From positions 6,510,001 to 6,574,000 of the forward strand of contig CBDCVZ010000010.1 of NCBI GenBank assembly GCA_965223215.1: 64,000 nucleotides of DNA. The letters are read 5' to 3'. This DNA comes from JABDMH01 sp965223215 (GTDB taxonomy: Bacteria; Bacteroidota; Bacteroidia; Chitinophagales; Saprospiraceae). This document shows, piece by piece, positions 1 to 9,262 of the stretch. A program made the translations under genes and the position numbers. The number at the start of each line of letters is the position of its first letter. Positions within the stretch are counted from its first letter, which is position 1. The notes below the pieces were generated by a model. The model did not search any database, was not told the DNA's origin, and saw nothing but the letters and a program-made list of their open reading frames with translations.

Positions 1-546
1 TGCCGAACCTTAGCCATAGATTTCAGCCATTTCAACCAACATGAGTTGCTTGACGCCTCGAATGACTTTGATGAAATTGATATTTTGATAAACAATGCCG
101 GTATGGTCATTAATAAGCCATTCCTATCGACGACCCATGAAGATTGGCAGCGGATGTTTGAAGTGAATTTATTTGGTGCAGTGAAGATTATCAAAACGCT
201 GTTTCCAAAGCTTCAGCGAGCTAAATCTTCCCACATCATCAATATTGGCAGTATGGGAGGCTTTCAGGGCAGTGTTAAGTTTCCCGGTTTAAGTGCATAC
301 AGCGCTAGTAAGTCAGCAATTTCAAACATCACAGAAACATTGGCGGTTGAATTTCAAGAGTATGGTGTCAGGGTAAATTGCCTCTGTCCAGGTGCCGTAA
401 ATACAGAAATGTTTCAAGAGGCATTTTCGGGCTTTACGGCACCTTTGGAAAGTCATGAAATGGCTCAATATATTTTCGATTTTGCCCGCTATGGGCATCG
501 ATATTTTAATGGTAAAATATTACCGGTTTCCCTGTCTACCCCATGA
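1..546 (+). CDS. Short-chain dehydrogenase/reductase (SDR), 5' end outside window
   Basis: NAD(P)-dependent oxidoreductase of the classical SDR family; substrate unknown. The frame is open to the first base of the window, so the Rossmann glycine motif lies upstream and the TTG at 46 is probably not the true start. Visible signatures are NNAG after the fourth strand (near base 100), the NxxG-type helix in FEVNLFGAV, the catalytic serine in IINIGSMGG and the YSASK active-site motif (near base 300), followed by the PGAVNTEM segment that contacts cofactor. The family call is firm; physiological role cannot be told from this fragment. Confidence 0.9.
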   Translation, partial: CRTLAIDFSHFNQHELLDASNDFDEIDILINNAGMVINKPFLSTTHEDWQRMFEVNLFGAVKIIKTLFPKLQRAKSSHIINIGSMGGFQGSVKFPGLSAYSASKSAISNITETLAVEFQEYGVRVNCLCPGAVNTEMFQEAFSGFTAPLESHEMAQYIFDFARYGHRYFNGKILPVSLSTP

Positions 547-899
547 TAGGGTGGGCTTCGGTAGCGCTCAGTCTGGATTTCGCAGATCAAGAAGATTTAA
601 GTGATCGGACATCTGCTGACACTGGTGGTCGGCAGTAAACATTGTGAATGATGAACGGGCCGTTAAGCCCGGCTGAGATTGGTGAGCACAAGCGATTTGC
701 CAGACACATCAGGAAAGATGTTGCTCATGGCAACAAAGAGTATGGGAGTCAGAAATGTTTGGGAATCCAGCATTTGTGATTTTATGAAGGACCAAAATCA
801 TTTTCATCACTTGGGAAGAGGTGAGGAGTTGGTTTTGAATTAATTGCAAACTAGTTTTGAGGCCCTAGAGCTGCCGAATTTCTTTCCTCTCCTTTCTCC
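547..899. other. Intergenic region, no gene seen
   Basis: This lies between the SDR gene and the convergent OmpA-like gene. I see no convincing reading frame. A short hairpin (CGGGC / GCCCG, 656-671, six-base loop) is present but lacks a T-run, so it is only a weak terminator candidate. Confidence 0.4.
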
Positions 900-1673
900 T
901 TATCCCACTAGTTCCGGAGACTCAAGCAGCTTGAAAAACTGATCTAATTTAGGAGCAATGATGATTTCGGTGCGACGGTTCAGGCTCCTGCCTTCATCGG
1001 TATCATTGCTTGCCTTAGGTATGTGGTAAGAGCGCCCGCCCGCAGTAAGTCGCTCGGGAGATACATAGTAGTCGCTTTGTAAGGTCCGAACGACGGATGT
1101 GGCACGCTTGACACTGAGGTCCCAATTATCCATTAGACATTCGTTACCAAACGGCACATTGTCCGTATGTCCTTCCACCAGCACGTTGAGATCTTCGTGA
1201 TCGTTGATCACATTGGCTACTTTCTCCAAAACCTCCTTTGCTTGTTGACCGAGGGTGGAACTTCCAGATTGAAACAGCAGCCGATCTGAAATAGAAACAT
1301 GAACCAAACCACCCCGTACCTCAACTTGCACATCCTCATCGTTGATGTCACTCAATGATCTCTTTAGATTCATGACCAATGCCAAATTCAGTGAATCCTT
1401 GGTTTGAATCTTTTGGGTGAGGTCCTGGATGAAGGAATACTGTTGATTCATCGACTCTAAAGACTGCTGAATGCTCTCAGCGCCTGACTTATTAATGATC
1501 GATAGATCAGCCATTCGATCGAGCAGACTGGCATTCGTCTCTTGGATATGGTCGAGTTGTTGCTGCAATTGTTGAACCTGCTCGGTTTTTAGCGCCAGTT
1601 CGGCTTTGGTCTTTCTCCCACAGGAAGTCGTTACGATGAGTGCACCGATAAGAAGGAGGGAAATTCGCTGCAT
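900..1673 (-). CDS. OmpA-family peptidoglycan-binding lipoprotein
   Basis: Probably anchors the outer membrane to peptidoglycan. The 257-residue product starts with a lipoprotein signal (lipobox ending TTSC, Cys18), then a glutamine-rich coiled coil (about residues 22-70), a linker, and a C-terminal OmpA/MotB-like domain (about 130-245) with the VEGHTDNVPFG motif and the closing NRRTEIII strand. It lacks a membrane beta-barrel, so it is a periplasmic stalk-type OmpA protein and not a porin. It stands alone, with a 428-bp gap to the divergent TonB-dependent receptor. Confidence 0.88.
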   Translation of the reverse strand: MQRISLLLIGALIVTTSCGRKTKAELALKTEQVQQLQQQLDHIQETNASLLDRMADLSIINKSGAESIQQSLESMNQQYSFIQDLTQKIQTKDSLNLALVMNLKRSLSDINDEDVQVEVRGGLVHVSISDRLLFQSGSSTLGQQAKEVLEKVANVINDHEDLNVLVEGHTDNVPFGNECLMDNWDLSVKRATSVVRTLQSDYYVSPERLTAGGRSYHIPKASNDTDEGRSLNRRTEIIIAPKLDQFFKLLESPELVG

Positions 1674-2101
1674 ATCAAATCTTGTTGTTCTAAGAGTTAC
1701 AAACTAAAGATGAAGGAGATTTAGTATCTAAAAGCACAGGGATTCCTTTAGAAGGCTAGGTCTTTGCCCCTAGCTAGCGGCCTTGAAATGAAGCATCAGA
1801 AAAAAACTCTTCTGCACTGTTCTGCCTTCACAACCACATTGTATTCAAGAGTTTCTTGCTGCGAATGTTGGTCTGCGTGCTATTGCTGTCAGGTCGTGTG
1901 TAGGTGATCATATTGAGCGGCCCAGAGCGGAATTTGTACTTGACATTACATTTGTGCTAAGAAAACACTACTCTTTCACGACTCAACGAACATTATATGT
2001 TCAAAATACTAGCGATCTCTCCGATAAATAGCTATTTTAAGCGTGATTTAGATCGTTGACTCAACTGCTATTTTTTACAAATTTTTAACTCATCTACTGC
2101 T
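1674..2101. other. Divergent intergenic region upstream of TonB-dependent receptor
   Basis: No gene is seen. TACATTTG at 1947-1954 on the plus strand fits the Bacteroidota -7 consensus TAnnTTTG, but no TTG is placed about 20 bases upstream, so it is only a possible promoter. Two divergent genes must be driven from this region. Confidence 0.35.
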
Positions 2102-4981
2102 ATGAAGAGATTTTCATTGGTGTTGATCCTGCAATCGATTGTAATTGCATTTGCATTTTCACAGTCAGGCAATGTATCGGGTGTTGTGACAGATAAGGTC
2201 GAGGGATCGACGTTACCAGGAGCCAATGTCTACTTGAAAGGTGCTGAAACCACCGGAACAGTAACAGATATTGATGGAAAGTTTGCCCTAACCGGGATTG
2301 AGGTTGGAGAACAAACAGTGGTTATTTCCTTCTTGGGTTTTACCAGTCAGGAAATACCAGTGACCATTGTAGATGGTGAGGTGGTGGACATAACAGTCGA
2401 AATGGAATCTGATGCCGTGTTGGGAAAGGAGGTATTGGTAACCGCCCAGGCCCTCGGGCAGGCGAAAGCTATTAACCAACAGCTTAATGCAGAATCGATT
2501 TCCAACATTGTCGCTGCTGACCGGATTCAGGAATTGCCGGATGTTAACGCAGCCGAGGCCATCGCTCGCCTGCCCGGTGTCTCGATCAACCGGAGTGGTG
2601 GCGAGGGACAAAAGATTGTAGTCAGGGGTCTGGAGCCAAAGTTTAATGCCATCACAGTGAATGGAGTGCGAATGCCTGCCAATGATGCCAACGATCGATC
2701 GGTTGACCTTTCCTTGATCTCCCCTGAGATGCTGGAGGGCATTGAATTGTTTAAATCACCACTGCCTTACATGGATGCCGAAGCCATTGGTGGCACGGTT
2801 AACTTGAAGTTGAAGAAGGCTCCCAGAGAATTTAAATTTACTGCCAAAATGTTGGGGGGCTATAATGATCTCAACAGTGATTGGGGAGATTATAAAGGTG
2901 TGCTCCAGGCCAGTAAACGTTTTCTAGACGATAAGTTGGGCATTGTGATTCAGGGCAGCTCGGAACGCTTTAATCGGGGTGGTGATGTCTTAAATTATTC
3001 GTGGAGTAGAGGTGAGACCAGCATGACCACGGGAGAAACCTCCATTTTGGGCTCACAACTTCGGTTGGAAGATCGATCAGAGATAAGACGTCGGTTCAAT
3101 GCCAGTGCCAGCTTGGATTATGATCTTGGTAATAACCATGTCCTGACGTTATTTGGACTCTACAGCAGTACCAATCGGGATCGCTTTGAGCAGGAAGAGC
3201 GATATGCTCCGGGAGCCCCAGAAATTGAATATCGTTCTCAGGGGATCGAAAACGAACTTGATCTAGGTACTTTTGCCCTCGGTGGTGAGCATCCCATCGG
3301 AAAATTGAAGTTGGATTGGAATCTTTCCACCAGTCGTACGGAAGGTTCCACCCCCTATGACTTTACGATGAGGTATCGCACGGCCAGTTCACCTTTTGAT
3401 GCTTCCATTGTCCAAGCAGCTCATCCTGAAACATACTATGACAAGGCTACCCATAATTTGCGAGAGACCCTGCTTAATGCCAACGATCACTTCGAGAGAA
3501 ATACCAGCGAAAATTCGACAACGGCCGCGGTTAACTTGCAACTTCCGATAAAATTGGGTGATAAGATTGGTGGTTACTTTAAGTTTGGTGGTAAGTACTT
3601 CACCGTAGACCGTGAAAGAGATGTGACACAAAGAACGGAGAACTTCTATTATTTAGGAGGAGATTTCACCAGTAATTCTTCAGCGGCGTATGGCGCGGAG
3701 AATTTAACCTATCTCGAAGCCAATCGGGCACTCATCAGCATTCTGAGTTTTTCCGGTGATCGCGAGATCGAATTTCAAGGTGAGGAGGGCACAAACTTTG
3801 AATTGGCAGCCAGATTGGATCCGGATCTCGCACGTGACTGGTTTGCTGCGCAAAACGATCTGCTCAGCAATAATCGTCAGGCGGAGGATCAAAATTATGA
3901 AGTCACCGAGAGCATCACGGCAGGCTATGCCATGCTGCGCCTGAACATTGGCAATTCCCTGACCCTGATTCCCGGATTCCGACTTGAACAGTCAGATAAT
4001 GAGTACCGAGCAGGTTTCTCAACGATTAGCGGCCGTTACGGGGTGAATGGTTTCATCATCGATACCACGACTTTTCAGAAGTACACGGAATTCCTACCCC
4101 ATTTGCACATGAAATACCAACCTTTTGAATGGTTTGACATTCGTGCCTCGTATTCCAATACTTTGGCTAGACCAGATTATCAGTATGTGACTCCTCGCGC
4201 AGAAATCAACAATACTAGCCTTAATATTAATGCCGGGAATCCCAATCTTAGTCATGCGAAAGCGACCAACTACGATTTGTTTTTCTCAGCCTACAAGGGT
4301 GGACTGGGACTATTGACCTTTGGCGTCTTTTATAAAGAAATTGATGATATTTTTTATCCACAGGAAGTGCAGCTAGTGGATCCTGAATTTGCGGCAGCAA
4401 GAGGCTGGCCTAACAATAGTGGCTACCAATTATCCTCTTTTATCAATGCCGGTCAGACCACGGTGCGAGGCTTTGAGATTGACTTACAAACCAACTTAGG
4501 CTTTTTGCCGAAACCCTTTAATGGTATTGTGATCAATGCCAACTATTCCAGACTTTATTCAGAGACTCAGGTGTTCTTTTTGACTTCAGAAACTAAACTA
4601 GTGGTTCCCTTCCCACCCGTATTCGAGACCACTTATACGAGCAATGAGCGCCTGGTGACCATGCCAAGTCAACCCCCGCATATTTTTCATCTGAGTCTGG
4701 GCTATGATCTCGGTCGATTTTCAGCTCGTGTTTCCAGCATCTTCCAGGGCTCCAAGGCACGTTCTTATTCTGTCAATAAGGATTTTGATAGCTTCGATCT
4801 GGAATTCTGGCGGTGGGATGCCAGTATTAAGCAAGAATTTGGCAAATACTGGAGCTTTTTCGTAAACCTAAACAACTTTAACAATCAGCAAGATATCTCT
4901 TATATCCGAAATGAAAATTTCTTAAATAACATTCAATCTTTTGGATTTACCGGTACGGCCGGAATTCAATTTAAATTTTAA
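2102..4981 (+). CDS. TonB-dependent outer-membrane receptor
   Basis: Active transporter of the outer membrane, energised by TonB; ligand not known. The 959-residue protein has a signal peptide (about 1-21, ending FAFSQ), an N-terminal carboxypeptidase-regulatory-like domain (about 24-107), a plug domain (about 125-240, with LPDVNAAEAIARLPGVSINR and VRGLEPKFNAITVNG) and a long C-terminal beta-barrel ending in phenylalanine (QFKF). The plug resembles the TonB receptor subgroup common in Xanthomonas and Caulobacter more than SusC, and no SusD-like gene follows. It is 48 bp upstream of a T9SS-secreted beta-helix protein, so the two are probably one transcription unit for use of a polymeric or complexed nutrient. 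Confidence 0.93.
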   Translation: MKRFSLVLILQSIVIAFAFSQSGNVSGVVTDKVEGSTLPGANVYLKGAETTGTVTDIDGKFALTGIEVGEQTVVISFLGFTSQEIPVTIVDGEVVDITVEMESDAVLGKEVLVTAQALGQAKAINQQLNAESISNIVAADRIQELPDVNAAEAIARLPGVSINRSGGEGQKIVVRGLEPKFNAITVNGVRMPANDANDRSVDLSLISPEMLEGIELFKSPLPYMDAEAIGGTVNLKLKKAPREFKFTAKMLGGYNDLNSDWGDYKGVLQASKRFLDDKLGIVIQGSSERFNRGGDVLNYSWSRGETSMTTGETSILGSQLRLEDRSEIRRRFNASASLDYDLGNNHVLTLFGLYSSTNRDRFEQEERYAPGAPEIEYRSQGIENELDLGTFALGGEHPIGKLKLDWNLSTSRTEGSTPYDFTMRYRTASSPFDASIVQAAHPETYYDKATHNLRETLLNANDHFERNTSENSTTAAVNLQLPIKLGDKIGGYFKFGGKYFTVDRERDVTQRTENFYYLGGDFTSNSSAAYGAENLTYLEANRALISILSFSGDREIEFQGEEGTNFELAARLDPDLARDWFAAQNDLLSNNRQAEDQNYEVTESITAGYAMLRLNIGNSLTLIPGFRLEQSDNEYRAGFSTISGRYGVNGFIIDTTTFQKYTEFLPHLHMKYQPFEWFDIRASYSNTLARPDYQYVTPRAEINNTSLNINAGNPNLSHAKATNYDLFFSAYKGGLGLLTFGVFYKEIDDIFYPQEVQLVDPEFAAARGWPNNSGYQLSSFINAGQTTVRGFEIDLQTNLGFLPKPFNGIVINANYSRLYSETQVFFLTSETKLVVPFPPVFETTYTSNERLVTMPSQPPHIFHLSLGYDLGRFSARVSSIFQGSKARSYSVNKDFDSFDLEFWRWDASIKQEFGKYWSFFVNLNNFNNQQDISYIRNENFLNNIQSFGFTGTAGIQFKF

Positions 4982-5028
4982 TTTTATCTATATTTCACTT
5001 TCTAAATAAAAATTCTAAAAAGACTATC

Positions 5029-6636
5029 ATGAAGAGATTTTACTACTTATCACTTTCGCTATTCGCAATGCTCTTTGCCCTGACGGCTTCCGCACAGCGA
5101 GAAGTTGTTGTGGAAACGGATCCGATGAATCCGACGAACTTATCGGACGTGATCAACGGTGATACGATGCCAACTGGAGAACGAGTAGATAATAATACGG
5201 TCTACAAGCTGCAAAATGGTGGTGTGTATCTTACGAGTGCCCGAATTGAGAATACAGCTGATTGGCCCATCCACATTGAAACAGTGGATTTGACCACCAC
5301 AGCACAAGCTCAGAAGGCGATTATTACACGGATACCAAACGCCTCCGGTGATTTTCAGCCGGTCTTATGGCCTTCGGGTGATGTAACCCTTAAGAACCTT
5401 TGGATCATTTCGGGAGAGAAGGGAGTCGGTGAAAATCATGATTGGGGCCGCATGCGATTCTTTGGTGCCAACTCACGAGTCATTGTAGATAATTGCATCA
5501 TCGAGAAAGATCGTGGAGGCTTCCTTCAGATGCGAGCAGATAGCATTAAATGCTACGTATCAAATTCAATATTTAGAAATGGGGGTAATCGATTCATCCT
5601 GGAAGGAAACGGCCGTGGTGTGGATTCACGTCAGTTTCCCATGGATACCCTTATCGTAAAAAATACGGTTATTCATAACATCGTAGACAGAGTTTTCCGT
5701 AGTCTGGGTAATGTGGTACCTCACAACTGGATCGAATTTGACCATTGCACCATTTTCAACCAATTTGGTCGCCACGGAGGTGTGGTATTGGAGCAAACGC
5801 ATAATTTTAAGTTCACCAATAACCTTTGGATCAATCCCAATATGATGGGTGCATCCCCACGTTATGCCGATGAGCAGAATAATCCTGACAACGAGGTAAA
5901 CAAGTTATTCACACTTGATACCTTGGTAGATCCAACCAACGTGATTATTTCCAATAACAACTTGTTTTGGACACAGGATGTGAGAGACGTTTGGGCTAAG
6001 CATGACACCGTTTCACAACCACCTGTTTATTCTACTTTGATTCAGGAGGCCATGGGCGATACGACTGGTGGATATTTCTCTGAAGAAGTTGCATTGAGAA
6101 ATGTGCCAGTGCGAATTACAGAATACTTAGACGACCTCTATGCAAATCCTGCTGCGGAAGACATGTTTGACGTTATCGTACAGGACAGTACGACGGCAGT
6201 TGCATCGGGCAGAGATTTCGGCAACAACTTTGATTTCATTGGCGGGAAATTTGATCCTTGCTACGATCTAGAAGGTACCGAGTCAGCAACAGCTTCCACC
6301 AGCGGTGGACCCATTGGTGCCTTGAGTATCTGTGGCTTGATGTCCACTTCAATTTATGAGGATGAGATTAATGTTGATCTCGGACTAGAAGTAACACCAA
6401 ATCCAGTGGCTGACCTGACCAACATCACCTATGATCTGGAGAGAGCAGGTTTAGTACGTGTAAGTATTTATGACCTTACTGGAAGACTAGTGGAAACACT
6501 GGTTAATGAAATACAGTTTGCCGGAGCACAGAATGTTGAATGGCAAGCACCGCAAGCTATGCCTAACGGGCACTACCTACTGAGATTACAATCACAGTCG
6601 GGCCAAATGGTTCGAAAATTAGTGGTTGCTCACTAA
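5029..6636 (+). CDS. Secreted beta-helix-like protein with T9SS type A sorting domain
   Basis: Cell-surface or secreted protein of unknown activity, 535 residues. It has a signal peptide (about 1-22, ending TASAQ) and a long central region with repeated short strands rich in Asn, Ile and Val (for example VIVDNCIIEK, YVSNSIFRN, IVKNTVIHN, TNNLWINPN) typical of right-handed parallel beta-helix proteins such as polysaccharide lyases. The C-terminus (about 450-535) is a T9SS type A sorting domain with TPNPV, YDLTGRLV and GHYLLRLQ. It follows the TonB receptor by 48 bp and is closed by a strong hairpin terminator. A role in polysaccharide binding or cleavage is an inference from fold and context; I cannot identify catalytic residues. 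Confidence 0.85.
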   Translation: MKRFYYLSLSLFAMLFALTASAQREVVVETDPMNPTNLSDVINGDTMPTGERVDNNTVYKLQNGGVYLTSARIENTADWPIHIETVDLTTTAQAQKAIITRIPNASGDFQPVLWPSGDVTLKNLWIISGEKGVGENHDWGRMRFFGANSRVIVDNCIIEKDRGGFLQMRADSIKCYVSNSIFRNGGNRFILEGNGRGVDSRQFPMDTLIVKNTVIHNIVDRVFRSLGNVVPHNWIEFDHCTIFNQFGRHGGVVLEQTHNFKFTNNLWINPNMMGASPRYADEQNNPDNEVNKLFTLDTLVDPTNVIISNNNLFWTQDVRDVWAKHDTVSQPPVYSTLIQEAMGDTTGGYFSEEVALRNVPVRITEYLDDLYANPAAEDMFDVIVQDSTTAVASGRDFGNNFDFIGGKFDPCYDLEGTESATASTSGGPIGALSICGLMSTSIYEDEINVDLGLEVTPNPVADLTNITYDLERAGLVRVSIYDLTGRLVETLVNEIQFAGAQNVEWQAPQAMPNGHYLLRLQSQSGQMVRKLVVAH

Positions 6637-6677
6637 AACAAGATTTCATTTAGGAAGTAAAATTTCTTTAGGGATAC

Positions 6678-6704
6678 ATGGAGGCATCATCATGATGCCT
6701 CCAT
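6678..6704 (+). terminator. Rho-independent-type terminator hairpin
   Basis: A perfect 12-bp stem (ATGGAGGCATCA / TGATGCCTCCAT) with a 3-base loop lies 42 bp after the T9SS beta-helix gene. The tail is pyrimidine-rich (CCCCTTTCTT), not a pure T-run. It closes the receptor/beta-helix unit. Confidence 0.75.
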
Positions 6705-6815
6705 CATCCCCTTTCTTAAGGAGGTTTTATGGATCTCCGGCATGAGAAGCCAGACGCTGGTAATGCTACCAGCAGTTAGTACCATCTTGATTACGAAAAT
6801 CAGCCCTTCTTTTTT

Positions 6816-7418
6816 ATGAAGCATTCGCAGATAAAACTCCTTCTTTTTGTCGCATGGCTGCTTTGCTATCTACCCTTTAAACATTCGTTTGTCATCAGTG
6901 AGCATAGCAGGGCACTCCTGCATTTAGGTGATATTGAACCGCTTATCGACGGTACGATAGATGGTCGGTGGCTGAGTTGCTTGGCGTATCTCAACGAAAA
7001 TGATGTGAGATGCTCCATTCAAATCCGTTGTCAGTCCAATGATTTCGAGCCGGGTGTTTATAGCTGGGTGGAACAACTTGAAGCTCAGGGTCATCGAATC
7101 ATACACGATGATAAATGTTCGTGTCCAGTGTCGTCTTATCCCACGCGATTGCATACACCCACCAAACTAGGAGGGATCGGGTTTAGTCAAGTTTTTGAGT
7201 CCGCAAGTAACTTAACCTCTGAGACTAGTTTGATGCCGACGTTGCCCACAGATTTTTTTCGAAATCAGTATCGAAACCTATCTAAGCACGTGAACTATTT
7301 TGTGATCCAGGGGGATCCTACTGGGTGGACAGCAAGACAATTCTCAAATTTTCAAGATAATATTCAATATCTGCTTTTTGAAGGGATCAAATTTGATACC
7401 CACGAGATAGATTACTGA
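6816..7418 (+). CDS. Hypothetical exported protein, weak polysaccharide-deacetylase resemblance
   Basis: A 200-residue product with a hydrophobic N-terminus (about 8-25) that may be a signal peptide or anchor. I do not recognise a clear family. The C-terminal part (QGDPTGWTARQFSNFQDNIQYLLFEGIKF) resembles the tail of NodB-type polysaccharide deacetylases, and the body has the GHRIIHD-type spacing, but the paired His motif and the metal-binding Asp of that family are not visible. It may be a degenerate or non-catalytic relative. Its last 7 bases overlap the end of the convergent gene at 7412-7906. Confidence 0.5.
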   Translation: MKHSQIKLLLFVAWLLCYLPFKHSFVISEHSRALLHLGDIEPLIDGTIDGRWLSCLAYLNENDVRCSIQIRCQSNDFEPGVYSWVEQLEAQGHRIIHDDKCSCPVSSYPTRLHTPTKLGGIGFSQVFESASNLTSETSLMPTLPTDFFRNQYRNLSKHVNYFVIQGDPTGWTARQFSNFQDNIQYLLFEGIKFDTHEIDY

Positions 7419-7906
7419 GAATTTGAGTCCCGCACTCTAATGACGTTCATCATATAAAACATCAATCCCTCTTCGTTGGGGTGCTCATTTAACTCGATGA
7501 TATATCTCCGGTTTTGATGTATTTCGAAATCAAGACCGTCATAGGTTCGCGAGCCAACAACCTCACTTTTGGCCAACAAGCGAGCTTTCAGCTCTGCAAA
7601 ATGTTGCTCGTCTGAGGTGGAGTAGGTGATGATTTTATCGCATGAATTCATAGTGATGATCTCCTGCCAGTGCCATTCCTGATCGCTAATGTGGTTCTTG
7701 CATGCCACGTAGGTCTTATTGTTGCATTTTTCTCTATTCAACAATAACTGAGCATTCTTTTTTCGCATGTAGTCGGCCCGCGCAGCAGATTTCTTGCGCG
7801 TTAACCTAATAAGGTCGGTGCCAGAAAAGCTGGGGCATTGACTAAGTGCCTCCTGCCAATTGACCGAACCACCTACGAGCAAGAAAATCAGGATATATTT
7901 AAGCAT
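7412..7906 (-). CDS. Hypothetical exported protein
   Basis: No family recognised. The 164-residue product has a signal peptide (about 1-22, ending EALSQ), then a lysine/arginine-rich stretch and an alpha/beta region ending RRYIIELNEHPNEEGLMFYMMNVI. Four cysteines are spread through the mature protein. It converges on and overlaps the preceding gene by 7 bp, with no room for a terminator between them. Confidence 0.55.
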   Translation of the reverse strand: MLKYILIFLLVGGSVNWQEALSQCPSFSGTDLIRLTRKKSAARADYMRKKNAQLLLNREKCNNKTYVACKNHISDQEWHWQEIITMNSCDKIITYSTSDEQHFAELKARLLAKSEVVGSRTYDGLDFEIHQNRRYIIELNEHPNEEGLMFYMMNVIRVRDSNSQ

Positions 7907-8142
7907 TGTCTAGTTTTAAGGTTGATCAAAGGACACGGAACCCATTTCAAATTTATCACAAAAAATAATCTGAGGGACATTGTGGAGGATTTTAGCAAGA
8001 GATCCAGAGATTGTCGAGATTTTCTTCCAGTTTACCGTCGTGCTGACACTCCATCTGGTTTCAGATCGTCTACCGTACTTGTGGGAAAGTTTTTTCGTAG
8101 CTTTAGCTTCAGATTTTGGGTTCTGATGTTAAAATACTGACG

Positions 8143-8649
8143 ATGAATTATTTAAAAATATTCTTTTTCTTAATATGTGGAGTACTCTTAGTGGCTGGTT
8201 GCAGCAATGGTGATCAACAGTCCATTCGCGATGATGCACGTAGCTCTTTAAGTGTGCCTGAGAATGTGACACCTCCTGCTTCGACACCGGCTGCTCCGGG
8301 TGCAGCAGCTGTTAATACCAGTGGTGTTCAGCACTATATCTGTCCAAATAATTGTGCTGGGAGTGGTGGACCGTCGGCGGGCACCTGTCCAGTTTGTGGA
8401 TCTGCCTATGAACATAACCAAGCATATCATAACACACCTGGTCAGGCTAATACACCTGCAACTACGATCACCCCGGGTGGAGATCCTACGGCGCCTGGAG
8501 CCATTACACCACCTGCCAGTCCAGCTCAGAATGCAGCGGGTGTATATCACTATACATGTTCCAATGGTTGTGCAGGTGGCGCTGCAAGTGCGGTCGCTTG
8601 CTCGACATGTGGTGAGGTGTTGGTACACAATGCGGCCTATCACAATTAG
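8143..8649 (+). CDS. Lipoprotein with two tandem four-cysteine zinc-ribbon-like repeats
   Basis: Exported lipoprotein of 168 residues when started at the ATG at 8143, which puts the lipobox cysteine (VAGC, Cys20) correctly behind a hydrophobic signal; a longer frame from 8116 starts with TTG and is less likely. After an Ala/Pro/Thr linker come two copies of a ~34-residue module: HYICPNNCAG...CPVCGSAYEHNQAYHN (64-97; Cys67, 71, 82, 85) and HYTCSNGCAG...CSTCGEVLVHNAAYHN (136-168; Cys139, 143, 153, 156). The CxxxC...CxxC pattern with conserved histidines suggests metal binding. A second Pro/Thr linker separates the modules. Metal identity and function are unknown. Confidence 0.72.
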   Translation: MNYLKIFFFLICGVLLVAGCSNGDQQSIRDDARSSLSVPENVTPPASTPAAPGAAAVNTSGVQHYICPNNCAGSGGPSAGTCPVCGSAYEHNQAYHNTPGQANTPATTITPGGDPTAPGAITPPASPAQNAAGVYHYTCSNGCAGGAASAVACSTCGEVLVHNAAYHN

Positions 8650-8772
8650 ATTTTGACATTCATTTGCCGCAAAGATGGGTTGTGTCACAAGAGCTTCCCT
8701 TTGTCGTGATTGCCAGAATTAGCAGCAGCCACGAATCAAGAGTGATGATGAATTCTTCCGCTGTCCCTTTTT

Positions 8773-9213
8773 TTGATTTGCATCTCTGTAAATCACAAAA
8801 CTAGAGAAGTGTTTGGTTCCTCAGCGCTGAAAAATTTTGTGCTTCCCAAGCTAAAGTTTGCCAGCACCTCCTTGGTAGCGACCATCGTCGATTACACGCT
8901 CTACTTGATCTTGGTTTATAGTGGATTTCCGAAAGTTGCTTCTAATATTTGTTCAGCGAGTACGGGGTTTTTGGTCAATTTTTTCCTCCAGAAAAGATTT
9001 ATTTTTTCGCTGTCTCGTAAGGTAACGCACACGTTCATAATTTCTATGAGTTGTTCGATGTTGGGTATTGCCATAAGTTCAGCATTCATTTATTTTCTTA
9101 TCAAAATTCCCTTTTTTGATTATTATCAATACATTACCAAACTTCTGGTAACAGGAATTATGTTCTTTTATAATTTCTATACAAAACGCTGGGCATTTGA
9201 AAATAAAATTTGA
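8773..9213 (+). CDS. GtrA-family membrane protein
   Basis: GtrA-like proteins are small four-helix membrane proteins, thought to move undecaprenyl-linked sugars or to assist surface glycosylation. The product (about 146 residues) shows four hydrophobic segments, the typical LKFASTSLVATIVDYTLYLIL opening, the NFFLQKRFIF motif after helix two and the closing NFYTKRWAF. No ATG is available near the N-terminus; TTG at 8773 is the earliest start after three stop codons, and a GTG slightly downstream is an alternative. No glycosyltransferase partner is adjacent. Confidence 0.8.
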   Translation: MICISVNHKTREVFGSSALKNFVLPKLKFASTSLVATIVDYTLYLILVYSGFPKVASNICSASTGFLVNFFLQKRFIFSLSRKVTHTFIISMSCSMLGIAISSAFIYFLIKIPFFDYYQYITKLLVTGIMFFYNFYTKRWAFENKI

Positions 9214-9262
9214 CCATAATTATCTTCAATTTTCTGCTTGAGCAAGAAAAAGCTTTATCAAT

